From JBFGCT01 sp963825565 (GTDB lineage: Bacteria > Actinomycetota > Acidimicrobiia > Acidimicrobiales > Ilumatobacteraceae), in NCBI GenBank assembly GCA_963825565.1, contig CAWGTW010000016.1:62001-126000 (forward strand): DNA of 64,000 nt, in the 5' to 3' direction. Numbering within the stretch: the stretch's first letter is position 1; every line of letters starts with the position of its first letter. The notes under the pieces were generated by a model that did no database searches, was not told where the DNA came from, and saw only the letters and a program-made list of their open reading frames with translations. Shown here in pieces: positions 1-9,606 of this stretch. Made by a program: the position numbers and the translations under genes.

Positions 1-1622
<1,622 letters not shown>

Positions 1623-1657
1623 GACTGCCCTTTCCACGGTCGGCGGAACTGCCGTTC

Positions 1658-1663
1658 ACCCTA
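1658..1663 (-). promoter_or_regulatory. possible -10 element of clpC
   Basis: On the minus strand the hexamer TAGGGT lies about 36 bases upstream of the clpC start. It fits the actinobacterial TANNNT -10 form. I found no convincing -35 element and no clear ClgR or CIRCE operator in the 186-base gap. Confidence 0.25.
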
Positions 1664-1808
1664 CCGGCGGGCCGGTTCAACGGCCTGTCGGATGGCGTGA
1701 CAGATTGGTCGCGGTCTCTGGGAATTTTTCTCCTCGACTGTCCCATCGGCACGGTGGGCGTCGGCCTTGATGGACGATCTTGACGAAACCCTGATCTTCG
1801 AGCGGTGC

Positions 1809-2690
1809 TCAGACGTTCCAGTCCGGCCAGATCGAGATGTCGACGTGGGAACCGTCGGCGACGTCGTACACCGTCGACTGCGCGACGACCCCGCCGCCGT
1901 TCACCTCGATCGTGCTGCCGAGCGTCCAGCCGTCGTAGACCTTGACGTACCAGGTGCCGTTCGGCAGGCCGGTCAGCACGGTCACGTCGTCATCGGTGAC
2001 GCCCCAGATGTGCGGTGGTTGGATGTTGCCCGTCTGCTGCACGACGTGCAGCTCGGCGCTGTGGGGGACGGTGACGAAGTCGGTGTCGATCGTCATCTCG
2101 CAGCCGTCGCCGAGGACATCGCTGTAGAGGAGCGTGTCCGCGTCGCGATGGATCTCGATGCCGGCCCAGCACGGGTCGATGGCGATCGTGAAGCCGATGC
2201 TGCCGGCGGCCTCCAGGTCGGCCACCCACACGAGGTGTTCCGCGATCATCGGGTCGGTGTGGTTGTCAACCGCCGGCCCGGCTGACGCGTACATCCGCGT
2301 CTGGACGACCTCGTTGCAGGTGGCGACGCCGTCGTTGCGGTAGGCGAGGCGCACCTCGGCGACGCTCCGGTACGGAGTGACCGCGATGTCGAGCCGGCTC
2401 GGATCGAGCGGCGTGCAGCGCGGGCCGGCGGGCTGGCCGGTGACGACCGGGTCGATCGTGTGTCCGGCGCTGGTCGAGGGTCCGGCGGTGCTTCGGCCGG
2501 CCGGGCTCGCCGCACCGGCGACGCCCGCTGGCGCGGCGCTGGCCGTGCTGCCGAGCGCCACGGCGACCGCGGCGGCGACGACGAGGGTGCGGGAGACGCG
2601 GTTTCGGTGCCGTGGTTCCCGGAAGGCGGGACTGCCGGCGCCGAGACTGCGTGGGATCTGATCGAGAGTGGTGCGGCTGGCGGGTGACAT
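1809..2690 (-). CDS. secreted protein of unknown function
   Basis: A 293-residue protein I do not recognise. An arginine-rich N-region is followed by a hydrophobic stretch at about residues 36-50 and Ala-rich possible cleavage sites, so export is likely. The mature part has four cysteines (in PRCTP, ATCNEV, DPCWAG and DGCEM) that could form two disulphides, and it looks beta-rich with many Val/Thr/Asp strands. It ends in IWPDWNV. ATG 2690 has a GGAGAT ribosome site. It stands alone between clpC and the divergent trkA. About 90-105 bases upstream lies a motif that also occurs ahead of the sigma-factor fusion gene at 40322, suggesting shared control. Confidence 0.75.
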   Translation of the reverse strand: MSPASRTTLDQIPRSLGAGSPAFREPRHRNRVSRTLVVAAAVAVALGSTASAAPAGVAGAASPAGRSTAGPSTSAGHTIDPVVTGQPAGPRCTPLDPSRLDIAVTPYRSVAEVRLAYRNDGVATCNEVVQTRMYASAGPAVDNHTDPMIAEHLVWVADLEAAGSIGFTIAIDPCWAGIEIHRDADTLLYSDVLGDGCEMTIDTDFVTVPHSAELHVVQQTGNIQPPHIWGVTDDDVTVLTGLPNGTWYVKVYDGWTLGSTIEVNGGGVVAQSTVYDVADGSHVDISIWPDWNV

Positions 2691-2777
2691 GGTGGATCTC
2701 CGTGGTCGGTCGGTCGCCGCGCACGGCGGCGATGGTGGACGTGTGTCTCACCTACCGAGAGCCGCTCCGCCGACAGG

Positions 2778-2796
2778 ACTTTCACTTTCGTCCGAC
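2778..2796 (-). promoter_or_regulatory. upstream motif shared with the sigma/anti-sigma fusion gene
   Basis: Minus-strand GTCGGACGAAAGTGAAAGT, then CCTGTCGGCGG and GGCTCTC. The region upstream of the gene at 40322 has GTCGGAAGTGAAAGT, then GGTCGGCGG and GCTCTC in the same order. Similar order and spacing suggest a common promoter or leader element. Its function is not known. Confidence 0.4.
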
Positions 2797-2956
2797 AGAT
2801 GGGCTGCGGCCGGAACGGTCGGGCGAGCACTCGAACCCTGCGGTGTCGCGGCGTCGCCCCTGCGTTCGGACCGTTGAAGACGTTCGAGATGCTGCCGCTG
2901 CGGCCCACGTGGAGTCATTCCTCGGCGCCGCGGCGGGGGACTCGGGCTCCGGGTCA

Positions 2957-3000
2957 GCTGGTGCGCCGAAGCGTCATGGCGACGCCGAAGCGCCACCAGC
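2957..3000. other. hairpin-forming inverted repeat upstream of trkA
   Basis: GCTGGTG at the left pairs with CACCAGC at the right. Inside this come CGC/GCG, opposed CGAA/CGAA segments (which would allow tandem G-A pairs in RNA) and GCGTC/GACGC closing a five-base loop. It lies 175 bases before trkA. It could be a structured leader or a fold of no consequence. Confidence 0.35.
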
Positions 3001-3162
3001 GCACGTCGTCGTCGCCCGGCCGAGGTCGTGGTCGTTCGCCGGGACGGTCGCATCGCCCACTCGTGTCCATCACTGCGCGTACGGGCACCCGCCGTACGGC
3101 ACGGCGGCGGGCCACGGACGGGGCCGGCGGACCGGAATCGCCCGGCGCCCGGTCGGATCGGG

Positions 3163-3168
3163 CATGCT
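3163..3168 (+). promoter_or_regulatory. -10-like element for leaderless trkA
   Basis: CATGCT sits exactly six bases before the GTG start at 3175, the spacing expected if transcription begins at the start codon. No ribosome site is visible, which agrees with a leaderless message. Confidence 0.4.
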
Positions 3169-3174
3169 CTTGCG

Positions 3175-4524
3175 GTGCACGTGATCATCGTCGGGGCGGG
3201 GGAGGTCGGGTGGTACCTGGCGCAGCGGCTGGGTGCAGAGGGGCACGACATCGTCGTCGTCGAGCAGGACGAGGTGATCGCCGGCGCGATCGGCCAGGAG
3301 CTCGACGTGCAGGTCGTCGTCGGCAACGCGACGGTGCCGTCGACGCTGCGGGCGGCGCGCATCGACCGCTGCGACCTGCTCGCCGGCGTCACCCAGAACG
3401 ACGAGGTCAACCTCGTGGCGTCGCTGCTGGCGAAGAACGCCGGGGTGCCGCAGACGGTCGTGCGCGTCCAGAGCGAGGAGCTGCGCGGGCCGCTGGGGGA
3501 GGCGCTGCTCGAGAAGATGGAGGCCGACCTGATCATCGACCCCGACGCCGACACCGCCGACGAGATCATGGAGCTCGTCCACGTCTCCGGCGCCGACGAG
3601 GTGTACGAGATGTCCGACGGCGGGTTGGTCGTGATCGGGGCGACGATCGGAGAGACGTCGGTGCTCGCCGGCAGCACGCTCGCCGAGGTCGGCCGCTCCT
3701 ACGAGCCGGAGTGGCGGTTCCTGTTCGGGGCGTTGACGCGCGACGGCGAGACCGTGATCCCGCGCGGTGACCAGGGCCTCAAGGCTGGCGACCACGTCCG
3801 GGTGCTCGTGCCGCACTCGGCGCGCCGCGAGGTTCTCGAACTGCTCGGCGCGGCGCACCGCCGCGCCCGCCGCGTGATGGTGCTCGGCGGCGGGGCGGTC
3901 GGGTCACGCGTCGCCGAGCAGCTCCAGGCCGAGGGCGCCGAGGTCGTGCTGATCGAGGGCGACGCGGCGCGCGCCAGGGAGCTCAGCGAGCGGCTGCCGA
4001 AGGTGACGATCGTGCACGGCGACATCGCCGACGTCGATCTGCTCAGCGAGGAGTCGATCACCCGCATGGACCTCGTGATCGCGGCGACCGGCGACGATGC
4101 GGCCAACGTCCTGGCGTGCGCGTTCGCCGCCATCGATCGGCGGGCGTTCACCGTCGCCGTGCTCCACCGCCTCGCCCTGCTCCCGCTCGTGCGCCAGTTC
4201 GGCATCGACGCCGCGCTGAGCCCGCGCACGGCGTCGGCCAACGCGGTCCTGCGCCACGTGCGCGGCGGAACGGCGTCGGTGGCGACGTTCCTCGAGTCCG
4301 ACGTCGAGGTCGACGAGTTCGAGATCGAGGCGGGCTCACCCGCCGACGGCGCCGTCGTCGCCCACCTCCACCTTCCCCACTCGATCGTGCTCGGCGCGGT
4401 GATCCATCCCGACGCCGAAGCGGAGATCGTCCGCGGGAACACGGTGCTCAGCGCCGGCGACAACGTCGTCGTCTTCGCCCGGCCCGACGCGATCCCCGCA
4501 CTCCAGAAGGCGTTCTCTGCGTGA
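3175..4524 (+). CDS. trkA: TrkA, NAD-binding regulatory subunit of K+ uptake
   Basis: Cytoplasmic gating subunit of the Trk potassium transporter. The 449 residues match the usual full TrkA (about 458). There are two tandem RCK units: the first Rossmann fold begins HVIIVGAGEVG at residue 2, and the second begins RVMVLGGGAVG at about residue 226. Each is followed by a TrkA-C-like segment. GTG 3175 was chosen because the Rossmann strand starts immediately there and a -10-like box lies six bases upstream. The stop overlaps the trkH start by four bases (GTGA), so the two are translationally coupled. The two-RCK form is the type that assembles with TrkH. Confidence 0.95.
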   Translation: MHVIIVGAGEVGWYLAQRLGAEGHDIVVVEQDEVIAGAIGQELDVQVVVGNATVPSTLRAARIDRCDLLAGVTQNDEVNLVASLLAKNAGVPQTVVRVQSEELRGPLGEALLEKMEADLIIDPDADTADEIMELVHVSGADEVYEMSDGGLVVIGATIGETSVLAGSTLAEVGRSYEPEWRFLFGALTRDGETVIPRGDQGLKAGDHVRVLVPHSARREVLELLGAAHRRARRVMVLGGGAVGSRVAEQLQAEGAEVVLIEGDAARARELSERLPKVTIVHGDIADVDLLSEESITRMDLVIAATGDDAANVLACAFAAIDRRAFTVAVLHRLALLPLVRQFGIDAALSPRTASANAVLRHVRGGTASVATFLESDVEVDEFEIEAGSPADGAVVAHLHLPHSIVLGAVIHPDAEAEIVRGNTVLSAGDNVVVFARPDAIPALQKAFSA

Positions 4525-6101
4525 CGTCGACCGATCGGACGCACCACCACCATCACCCCGACGTGACGGCGGTCGTCCGGTCGCGGTCGTCGGTGTTCGG
4601 CCGGCGCGGCGAGCGGCTGCTCCTGCCATCGCGCCGGCCGACGCTGGTCGGCAACATCGTCGGCCTGACCCTGGCGGTCGTCGGCATCGGGATCTTCGTC
4701 TCCGGACTGGTCGACGTGATCGACGGCGGCCCCGACATCATCGCATTGCTCGTCACCGGGTTCGCCATCTGGGCGATCGGCTCGGTCCTGTGGCGCACGA
4801 CGATCGCACCGACCCGCATCCGCATCCTCGACGTGTTCACCACCGTCACCCTGGCGTGGGTCGCGATGGCGCTCAGCGGGGCGATCCCGTACATCGTGAC
4901 CGGCCACTTCGATCGTTGGGACGACGCGTTGTTCGAGTCGATCTCGGGGTTCACGACGACCGGCGCCACCGTCATCCCCGACATCGAGGCGACCGGCAAG
5001 GGACTGCTGTTCTGGCGGTCGACCACGCAGTGGATGGGCGGCATGGGGGTCATCGTGCTCGTCGTCGCCGTGCTCCCGGTCGTTGGATCCGGAGGGATGA
5101 GCCTGCTGCAGGCCGAGGCGCCGGGGCCGACCGGCGAGCGATTGACGCCACGGGTGCGGGAGACCGCGCGCCGGCTGTGGGGCGTCTACCTCGGCTTCAC
5201 GATCGTGCTCGCCGGCGCGTATTGCGCCGCCGGGATGAGCATCTACGACGGCGTCAGCCACAGCTTCACGACCGTGTCGACCGGCGGCTTCTCGCCGTAC
5301 CAGGCGTCGATCGCCCACTTCGACTCGGCGCTGATCGAGTGGATCTGCATCGCTGCCATGTTCGTCGCCGGCGGCAGCTTCACGCTCTGGTACCGGGCGC
5401 TGCGCCTCGACCCGAAGCCGCTGCTGCAGTCGTTCGAGTTCAAGGTCTACCTGTTCGCCGTGCTGGCGGTCACGATGTGGGCGTTCGTGATGGCCGGGTC
5501 GAACGGCGGGGGGGAGTCCGGGTTCCGCGGGGCGTTGTTCACCGTGACCTCGACGATCACGACGACCGGCTACGTCGCGGTCGAGTACGGCCTCTGGAGC
5601 CAGGCCGCCCAGCTGTTGCTCCTGCTCGCGCTCCCGGTCGGAGCGATGGCCGGATCGACGGCCGGTGGGATCAAGATCGTGCGCGTGATCGCCGTGTCGA
5701 GCTACGCCCACCGCGAGGCGCTCAAGCACCTGCATCCCCGGCTCGTCCGCCCCGTGCGCATCGGCGGCGCGATCCTGCCCGACGACGTTGCGAGCAAGGT
5801 CGTCGGCTTCGTACTGATGGCGACGCTGATCTTCGGCGGTGGCGCGTTCCTGATCGCCGCGACCGGACCCGACATGATCACGTCGCTCACCGCCTCGGGG
5901 ACAGCGTTCGGCAACGTCGGCCCGGGGCTCGGCCGCCTCGACCACGCCAACGACTTCCTGTCCGTCCCCCGCTTCGGCCGCGCGGTGGCGATGGTGCAGA
6001 TGCTGCTCGGCCGCTTGGAGATCTATCCCGTGATCCTCGCCCTCTCGGTCGTCACCCTGCGGCTCCCGCGCATCGTCCGCCTGCGCCGCCGGGCGCGCTG
6101 A
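4521..6101 (+). CDS. trkH: TrkH/TrkG, membrane subunit of K+ uptake
   Basis: Polytopic inner-membrane potassium translocator of 526 residues. The four pore-loop segments with their filter glycines are visible in order: SISGFTTTGAT, FTTVSTGGFSPY, STITTTGYVAV and ASGTAFGNVGPG. The GTG start overlaps the trkA stop (GTGA). An N-terminal cytoplasmic tail of about 40 residues contains a run of five histidines (THHHHHPD) before the first membrane helix, which is unusual for the family. It works with TrkA just upstream for K+ homeostasis and osmotic balance. Confidence 0.95.
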   Translation: MTSTDRTHHHHHPDVTAVVRSRSSVFGRRGERLLLPSRRPTLVGNIVGLTLAVVGIGIFVSGLVDVIDGGPDIIALLVTGFAIWAIGSVLWRTTIAPTRIRILDVFTTVTLAWVAMALSGAIPYIVTGHFDRWDDALFESISGFTTTGATVIPDIEATGKGLLFWRSTTQWMGGMGVIVLVVAVLPVVGSGGMSLLQAEAPGPTGERLTPRVRETARRLWGVYLGFTIVLAGAYCAAGMSIYDGVSHSFTTVSTGGFSPYQASIAHFDSALIEWICIAAMFVAGGSFTLWYRALRLDPKPLLQSFEFKVYLFAVLAVTMWAFVMAGSNGGGESGFRGALFTVTSTITTTGYVAVEYGLWSQAAQLLLLLALPVGAMAGSTAGGIKIVRVIAVSSYAHREALKHLHPRLVRPVRIGGAILPDDVASKVVGFVLMATLIFGGGAFLIAATGPDMITSLTASGTAFGNVGPGLGRLDHANDFLSVPRFGRAVAMVQMLLGRLEIYPVILALSVVTLRLPRIVRLRRRAR

Positions 6102-6103
6102 AC

Positions 6104-7354
6104 TCACCAGTTGGGGGCGAACTTCGAGACGACGGCGGCGAGGGCGTAGGCCCGCTCCGCTCCACCCGGGTCGCTGGAACGGAGCTCGTTGGCGGCGATC
6201 CGCAGGACGCCCCCCATCACCGCGTCGCTGTGCATGCCGTAGCGGAGCAGCGGCCGCAGGAGCCGCGGCCTGCCGAGAAAGCGGGCGGTCAGCCGGCCGA
6301 CCTTGTGGTAGCGGCCGATCTCGTCGTCGAGCCGGGTCGGGTAGCGCTGCAGCGACGTCGAGTTCCCCGTACTCAGCGCCTCGCCGAGGACCTCGGCGGC
6401 GATCCGCCCGCTCATCAGTGCGGCGTCGACGCCGGCCCCGGTGAACGGGTTGGCCATCCCGGCGGCGTCGCCGGCGACCAGGAACGTCGGACCCATCTTC
6501 GGGCCGACCGAGCCACCGAGCGGTACCCGAAAGCGAGTCGGGTGCTTCAGCGGCGCACCCGGATCGATCTCCCAGCGGTCGGCGATCCGCTCGGCGAACG
6601 ACGCGAGCAGCTTGACCGCGTTGACGCTGCGCACGTCGCGGTAGGTGGACAGCAGCCCCACGCCGACGTTGACCGTGCCGTCGCCGACCGGGGCCACCCA
6701 CCCGAAGCCGGCGATCGGGGCGCCGGACTCGTCCGGGAGTCCGATCATCGCCTCGATCCACTCTTCGCCACTGTGCCGGCTGGCGAAGTAGGTGCGGGTC
6801 GCGATCCCGTACGGCCAGTTGCGGTCGCGGGTCGTACCGAGCGTGCGCCCGAACCTGCTGTTCGCCCCGTCGGCGACGACGACCAGCCGGGCGTGGACCT
6901 CCTCGCGGGTCCCGTCGTGGACGGCGAGGTGCGCGCCGCGCACGAACCCGCGCTCGGCGATCGGCGTCGTCGCCTCGCGCCCCATCAGGACACGTGCGCC
7001 CGCCGCCGCGGCGACGTCGCGCAACACCGGATCGAGCATCGACCTGCGGAGCACGACACCGTGCGGATCGAACGCGTCGAGCTCGGGCCACGGCACGTCG
7101 ATCGATCGATCGCGGTGGGTCATCCGCACGCCGCGCACCGCATGACCGCCCAGTGAGGCCGGATCGAGGCCGAGCCGCGCGAGCTCGGCGAGCGTCCGCG
7201 GGTTCAGCGTGTCGCCGCACGCCTTGTGCCGGTCGGTCGGGCGCTTTTCGACGACCGTCACGTGGTGACCGGCACGCGCCAGCCCGATCGCCGTCGACGC
7301 GCCGGCCGGCCCGCCGCCCACGACGAGCACGTCGGTCTGTGTCGAGTCCACCAT
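6104..7354 (-). CDS. geranylgeranyl reductase family FAD-dependent oxidoreductase
   Basis: Flavoprotein of 416 residues in the GG-reductase/PHBH fold family. The N-terminal dinucleotide-binding motif is VVGGGPAGASTAIGLARAG, and the FAD ribityl motif GDAAGMANPFTGAGVD lies near residue 300. In actinobacteria such proteins commonly saturate isoprenoid chains, including one double bond of menaquinone (the MenJ type). Its position beside the respiratory quinone genes makes a menaquinone role attractive, but this is inference. ATG 7354 has a GAGAG ribosome site. It lies 59 bases downstream of the cytochrome c gene on the same strand. Confidence 0.85.
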   Translation of the reverse strand: MVDSTQTDVLVVGGGPAGASTAIGLARAGHHVTVVEKRPTDRHKACGDTLNPRTLAELARLGLDPASLGGHAVRGVRMTHRDRSIDVPWPELDAFDPHGVVLRRSMLDPVLRDVAAAAGARVLMGREATTPIAERGFVRGAHLAVHDGTREEVHARLVVVADGANSRFGRTLGTTRDRNWPYGIATRTYFASRHSGEEWIEAMIGLPDESGAPIAGFGWVAPVGDGTVNVGVGLLSTYRDVRSVNAVKLLASFAERIADRWEIDPGAPLKHPTRFRVPLGGSVGPKMGPTFLVAGDAAGMANPFTGAGVDAALMSGRIAAEVLGEALSTGNSTSLQRYPTRLDDEIGRYHKVGRLTARFLGRPRLLRPLLRYGMHSDAVMGGVLRIAANELRSSDPGGAERAYALAAVVSKFAPNW

Positions 7355-7413
7355 CGAAATCTCTCGCGGATCGCGGCCCGGCGCAATCGCGGGCGACGTC
7401 GTGCAACGTGCGA

Positions 7414-8274
7414 TCAGCCGCCGGGAGGTGATCCGGGTACCGGTGGCGAGATCGGGTCGACTTCGAGTTCCTCGTTCGCCGTCGAGATCGTTGTCGGGTC
7501 CTCGTTGAGGAACGAGAACGCACCCGACTCGACCGCGGCGTAGACCGGGGACTCCGGCGAGCACCAGGCCTCGTACTCGGCCGCCCACTCCTCGCTGGTC
7601 GGGTCGGCGCCGGCGAGCGTGTAGCGCTCGTGGCAGATGACGGCGACGATCTGCGCCTCCTCCAGCTGCCCACCGAAGGCCGGCATCACGCCCCGGGCGC
7701 CGGTCATGTGCGGGCCACCGTCGCGCTCGGGATTGCCGTAGATCGCGACGTCGGCGGCGTTGTAGCCCTCGGTGCCGAAGTACACGTAGCGGATCTGGTC
7801 CTCGATGTTGGGGAACGTCTGCAAGACCTCGCCACCCGAGAACGCGTAGCCCACGCCGCCTCCGCCGTTGGCGCCGTGGCAGCTCGCGCAGTTGCCGTAG
7901 ACCTCGGCGCCGACGCCGATCGGACCCTCGACGACCTCCGGAGCCTCGGTCAGCGCCCGGACGTACATGAACGCCCAGACCGGCATCAGGCTGAGCGTCG
8001 CCATCGCCCAGAACGGGATCTTCCGCCGCCGCTTCGCCGCCGCCACGTACGGCGGATCCGGCTTGGGCGGCTTCGGGGCGGCCGGCTCGGGTGCGGCGGC
8101 GCGCTTGGCCGGACCCGACGGCGGGGGTGGCGTCGTGGCCGCCGCCGTCGAGGCGGCGGGGACCGGGGTGCTCGACGCCGGGGCGTCGGACGCCTCGGCA
8201 GCGTCGTCTCCCTTGCCGATCGCCGACCGCCGCTCGCGGGACCGCTTCAGGAGATGTTCGGGGATCTCGGTCAC
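7414..8274 (-). CDS. membrane-anchored monohaem cytochrome c with IPEHLLKR N-terminus
   Basis: A 286-residue protein. The cytoplasmic N-terminus begins VTEIPEHLLKRS, followed by an Ala/Pro-rich linker, one membrane helix at about residues 86-106 and an outer class I cytochrome c domain. The haem site is CASCH (C129, C132, H133) and the probable axial Met is in GVMPAFGG. It could carry electrons from the bc complex to the oxidase. The start phrase TEIPEHLLKR is identical to that of the cytochrome b C-half at 10435. GTG 8274 was chosen for this match. It is divergent from the bc-complex operon across 267 bases. Confidence 0.88.
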   Translation of the reverse strand: MTEIPEHLLKRSRERRSAIGKGDDAAEASDAPASSTPVPAASTAAATTPPPPSGPAKRAAAPEPAAPKPPKPDPPYVAAAKRRRKIPFWAMATLSLMPVWAFMYVRALTEAPEVVEGPIGVGAEVYGNCASCHGANGGGGVGYAFSGGEVLQTFPNIEDQIRYVYFGTEGYNAADVAIYGNPERDGGPHMTGARGVMPAFGGQLEEAQIVAVICHERYTLAGADPTSEEWAAEYEAWCSPESPVYAAVESGAFSFLNEDPTTISTANEELEVDPISPPVPGSPPGG

Positions 8275-8367
8275 TCCCCAGCAGGATAGATGGCTCGGCG
8301 GCGCTCGCGGGAAATCCTCGTGCCCACTTCGGGCACCGAGCGCGATGACGTCGGTCACGCGCCCACG

Positions 8368-8381
8368 GTGCACTTGTGCAC
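8368..8381. promoter_or_regulatory. symmetric GTGCAC-TT-GTGCAC site in the divergent cytochrome promoter region
   Basis: Two copies of the palindrome GTGCAC are separated by TT, between the divergent cytochrome c gene and the bc-complex operon. It is a candidate operator for a dimeric regulator of both. A TAGGGT hexamer at 8439-8444 could be the -10 of the rightward operon, but its -35 is poor. Confidence 0.3.
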
Positions 8382-8541
8382 AACCTGGCGCGCCGTGCAG
8401 ACTCGCGTGCCAGACTTCGTACTGCACCCGTTGACGGCTAGGGTCGTGATCGAGTTCACGAGTCCGCCGACCATCGGCCCGCAACGACCCGAGTCCGAAC
8501 CGCCAGCACCCGAGAACCCACACGAGGAACCAACCCGAACG

Positions 8542-9018
8542 ATGATCGGTATCGACATCCTGGCCTGGCCGGGGTTCAACCAGGCCTTGATCGCGTCGTT
8601 CATCGGGACCATGGTGCTGTCGCTGGCCATCATCCCGTACGGCAAGCGCCGCCCGGTCGGTGCCCCGTTGTCCTGGGGCGAGGCGATGCTGGCGGGCGTC
8701 TACATCTTCGGCGTGCTGTTCCTCGCGTTCGGCGTCGTACCCCACCAGTGGATCGACCACTCGGACAAGAACCTCGGCTGGTCGAAGGACAAGTTGATCT
8801 TCGGCCCGGGCGGCATCCTCAAGCCGCAGTCGGCAGGCGGTTGGAACCCGATCACGCTGCAGTACGAGGCGGTGCGCGACATCGTCGTCGTCGTCATCCA
8901 CCTGTTCTTCTTCGGGTTGTACATCTACCTCGCCATCTGGTGGCAAAAGCGCGGTGTCGTCAAGGCCAAGGAGCTTCCGACCTCCACCTACGGTCGGCCG
9001 CTGGTGAAGAAGGCATGA
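8542..9018 (+). CDS. unknown membrane protein, first gene of the bc-complex operon
   Basis: A 158-residue protein not matched to a family I know. It has about three membrane helices (residues 13-33, 50-68 and 112-134). Between the second and third lies a polar segment with PHQWIDHSDKNLGW, whose two histidines could face the membrane surface, and a Gly/Pro-rich loop. The basic C-terminus ends LVKKA. ATG 8542 (MIGIDILAWPGF) is preferred over longer in-frame options because the upstream reading is low-complexity. Co-direction with ferredoxin and cytochrome b genes suggests an accessory subunit of the menaquinol:cytochrome c reductase. Confidence 0.8.
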   Translation: MIGIDILAWPGFNQALIASFIGTMVLSLAIIPYGKRRPVGAPLSWGEAMLAGVYIFGVLFLAFGVVPHQWIDHSDKNLGWSKDKLIFGPGGILKPQSAGGWNPITLQYEAVRDIVVVVIHLFFFGLYIYLAIWWQKRGVVKAKELPTSTYGRPLVKKA

Positions 9019-9039
9019 TCGGGATGTCCGCCCGTTCGA

Positions 9040-9095
9040 CGATGCGAGCGAGCGCCCGGGCGCTGCGCGTGCTCCGGGTGTCGCGGCCGGGGAAC
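9040..9095. repeat. intergenic repeat, copy 1
   Basis: Begins CGATGCGAGCGAGCG and ends CGGGTGTCGCGGCCGGGGAACG. Nearly the same string recurs at 9539-9599 in the next intergenic gap. Both lie immediately before a start codon in the same operon. Confidence 0.6.
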
Positions 9096-9103
9096 GGTGT
9101 GTG

Positions 9104-9517
9104 ATGGCCACCACCGACGCCAACCCGCCGATGATGCCGTACACCGACGACTACACGTTGGTCGAGGTCGATGCCGACTACCTGAGCAAGGCGGTCAAGC
9201 CCAAGCAGTTCATCCACATCGACCAGAGCGAGTGCATCGCCTGCGAGGGTTGTGTCGACATCTGCCCGTGGAAGTGCATCCACATGGTCTCGGTCGACGC
9301 GGTCGACGAGGCGATCGGCACCGAGCAGCCGGGCATCGACCCGTCCGACGCGTTCATGTTCACGATCGACGACGACATCTGCACCCGCTGCGCGCTGTGC
9401 GTCGACCGCTGCCCGACCGGGGTCATCATCCTCGGCAAGGTCGGTGCGGCGACGGCGGCCGGCAACTCCCACGTTCGAACCAACAACCACGGCTACGGCT
9501 ACGGCATGAGGCTCTGA
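9104..9517 (+). CDS. 2[4Fe-4S] ferredoxin-like protein of the bc-complex operon
   Basis: A 137-residue iron-sulphur protein without membrane helices. Cluster motif one is CIACEGCVDICPWKC (C44, C47, C50, then C54 and C58); cluster motif two is CTRCALCVDRCPTG. It resembles NuoI-type and bacterial ferredoxins, with an N-terminal extension of about 40 residues and a Gly/Tyr/Asn-rich tail (NNHGYGYGMRL). GTG 9101 and ATG 9104 are adjacent; ATG was chosen. A ferredoxin inside a cytochrome bc operon is not standard, so the protein may be an extra electron carrier or subunit. That role is inferred from position only. Confidence 0.88.
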   Translation: MATTDANPPMMPYTDDYTLVEVDADYLSKAVKPKQFIHIDQSECIACEGCVDICPWKCIHMVSVDAVDEAIGTEQPGIDPSDAFMFTIDDDICTRCALCVDRCPTGVIILGKVGAATAAGNSHVRTNNHGYGYGMRL

Positions 9518-9538
9518 TCATGAACAAACATCAACCAC

Positions 9539-9599
9539 CGATGCGAGCGAGCGAGCGGCCAAGGGCTGCGCGGCCTGCGGGTGTCGTGGCAGGGGAACG
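9539..9599. repeat. intergenic repeat, copy 2
   Basis: Starts CGATGCGAGCGAGCG as in copy 1, includes GGGCTGCGCG and ends GGGTGTCGTGGCAGGGGAACG. It lies directly before the cytochrome b start. The gap also encodes a possible 27-codon frame from ATG 9521, which I do not regard as a gene. Confidence 0.6.
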
Positions 9600-9606
9600 C
9601 TGAATC

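Larger units (their letters stand above)
2691..3174. other. 484-base divergent intergenic region between secreted-protein gene and trkA
   Basis: No convincing gene is present; the overlapping reading frames have shadow-like Arg/Pro/Ala composition. It holds the minus-strand motif at 2778-2796, a compact hairpin at 2957-3000 and a -10-like CATGCT just ahead of trkA. Confidence 0.6.

Noticed and set aside
3699..7673. 1324-codon minus-strand open frame across trkA, trkH and the reductase gene
   Set aside because: Arg/Asp/Pro-rich shadow translation; it runs antisense to two clear genes and out of frame with the flavoprotein.
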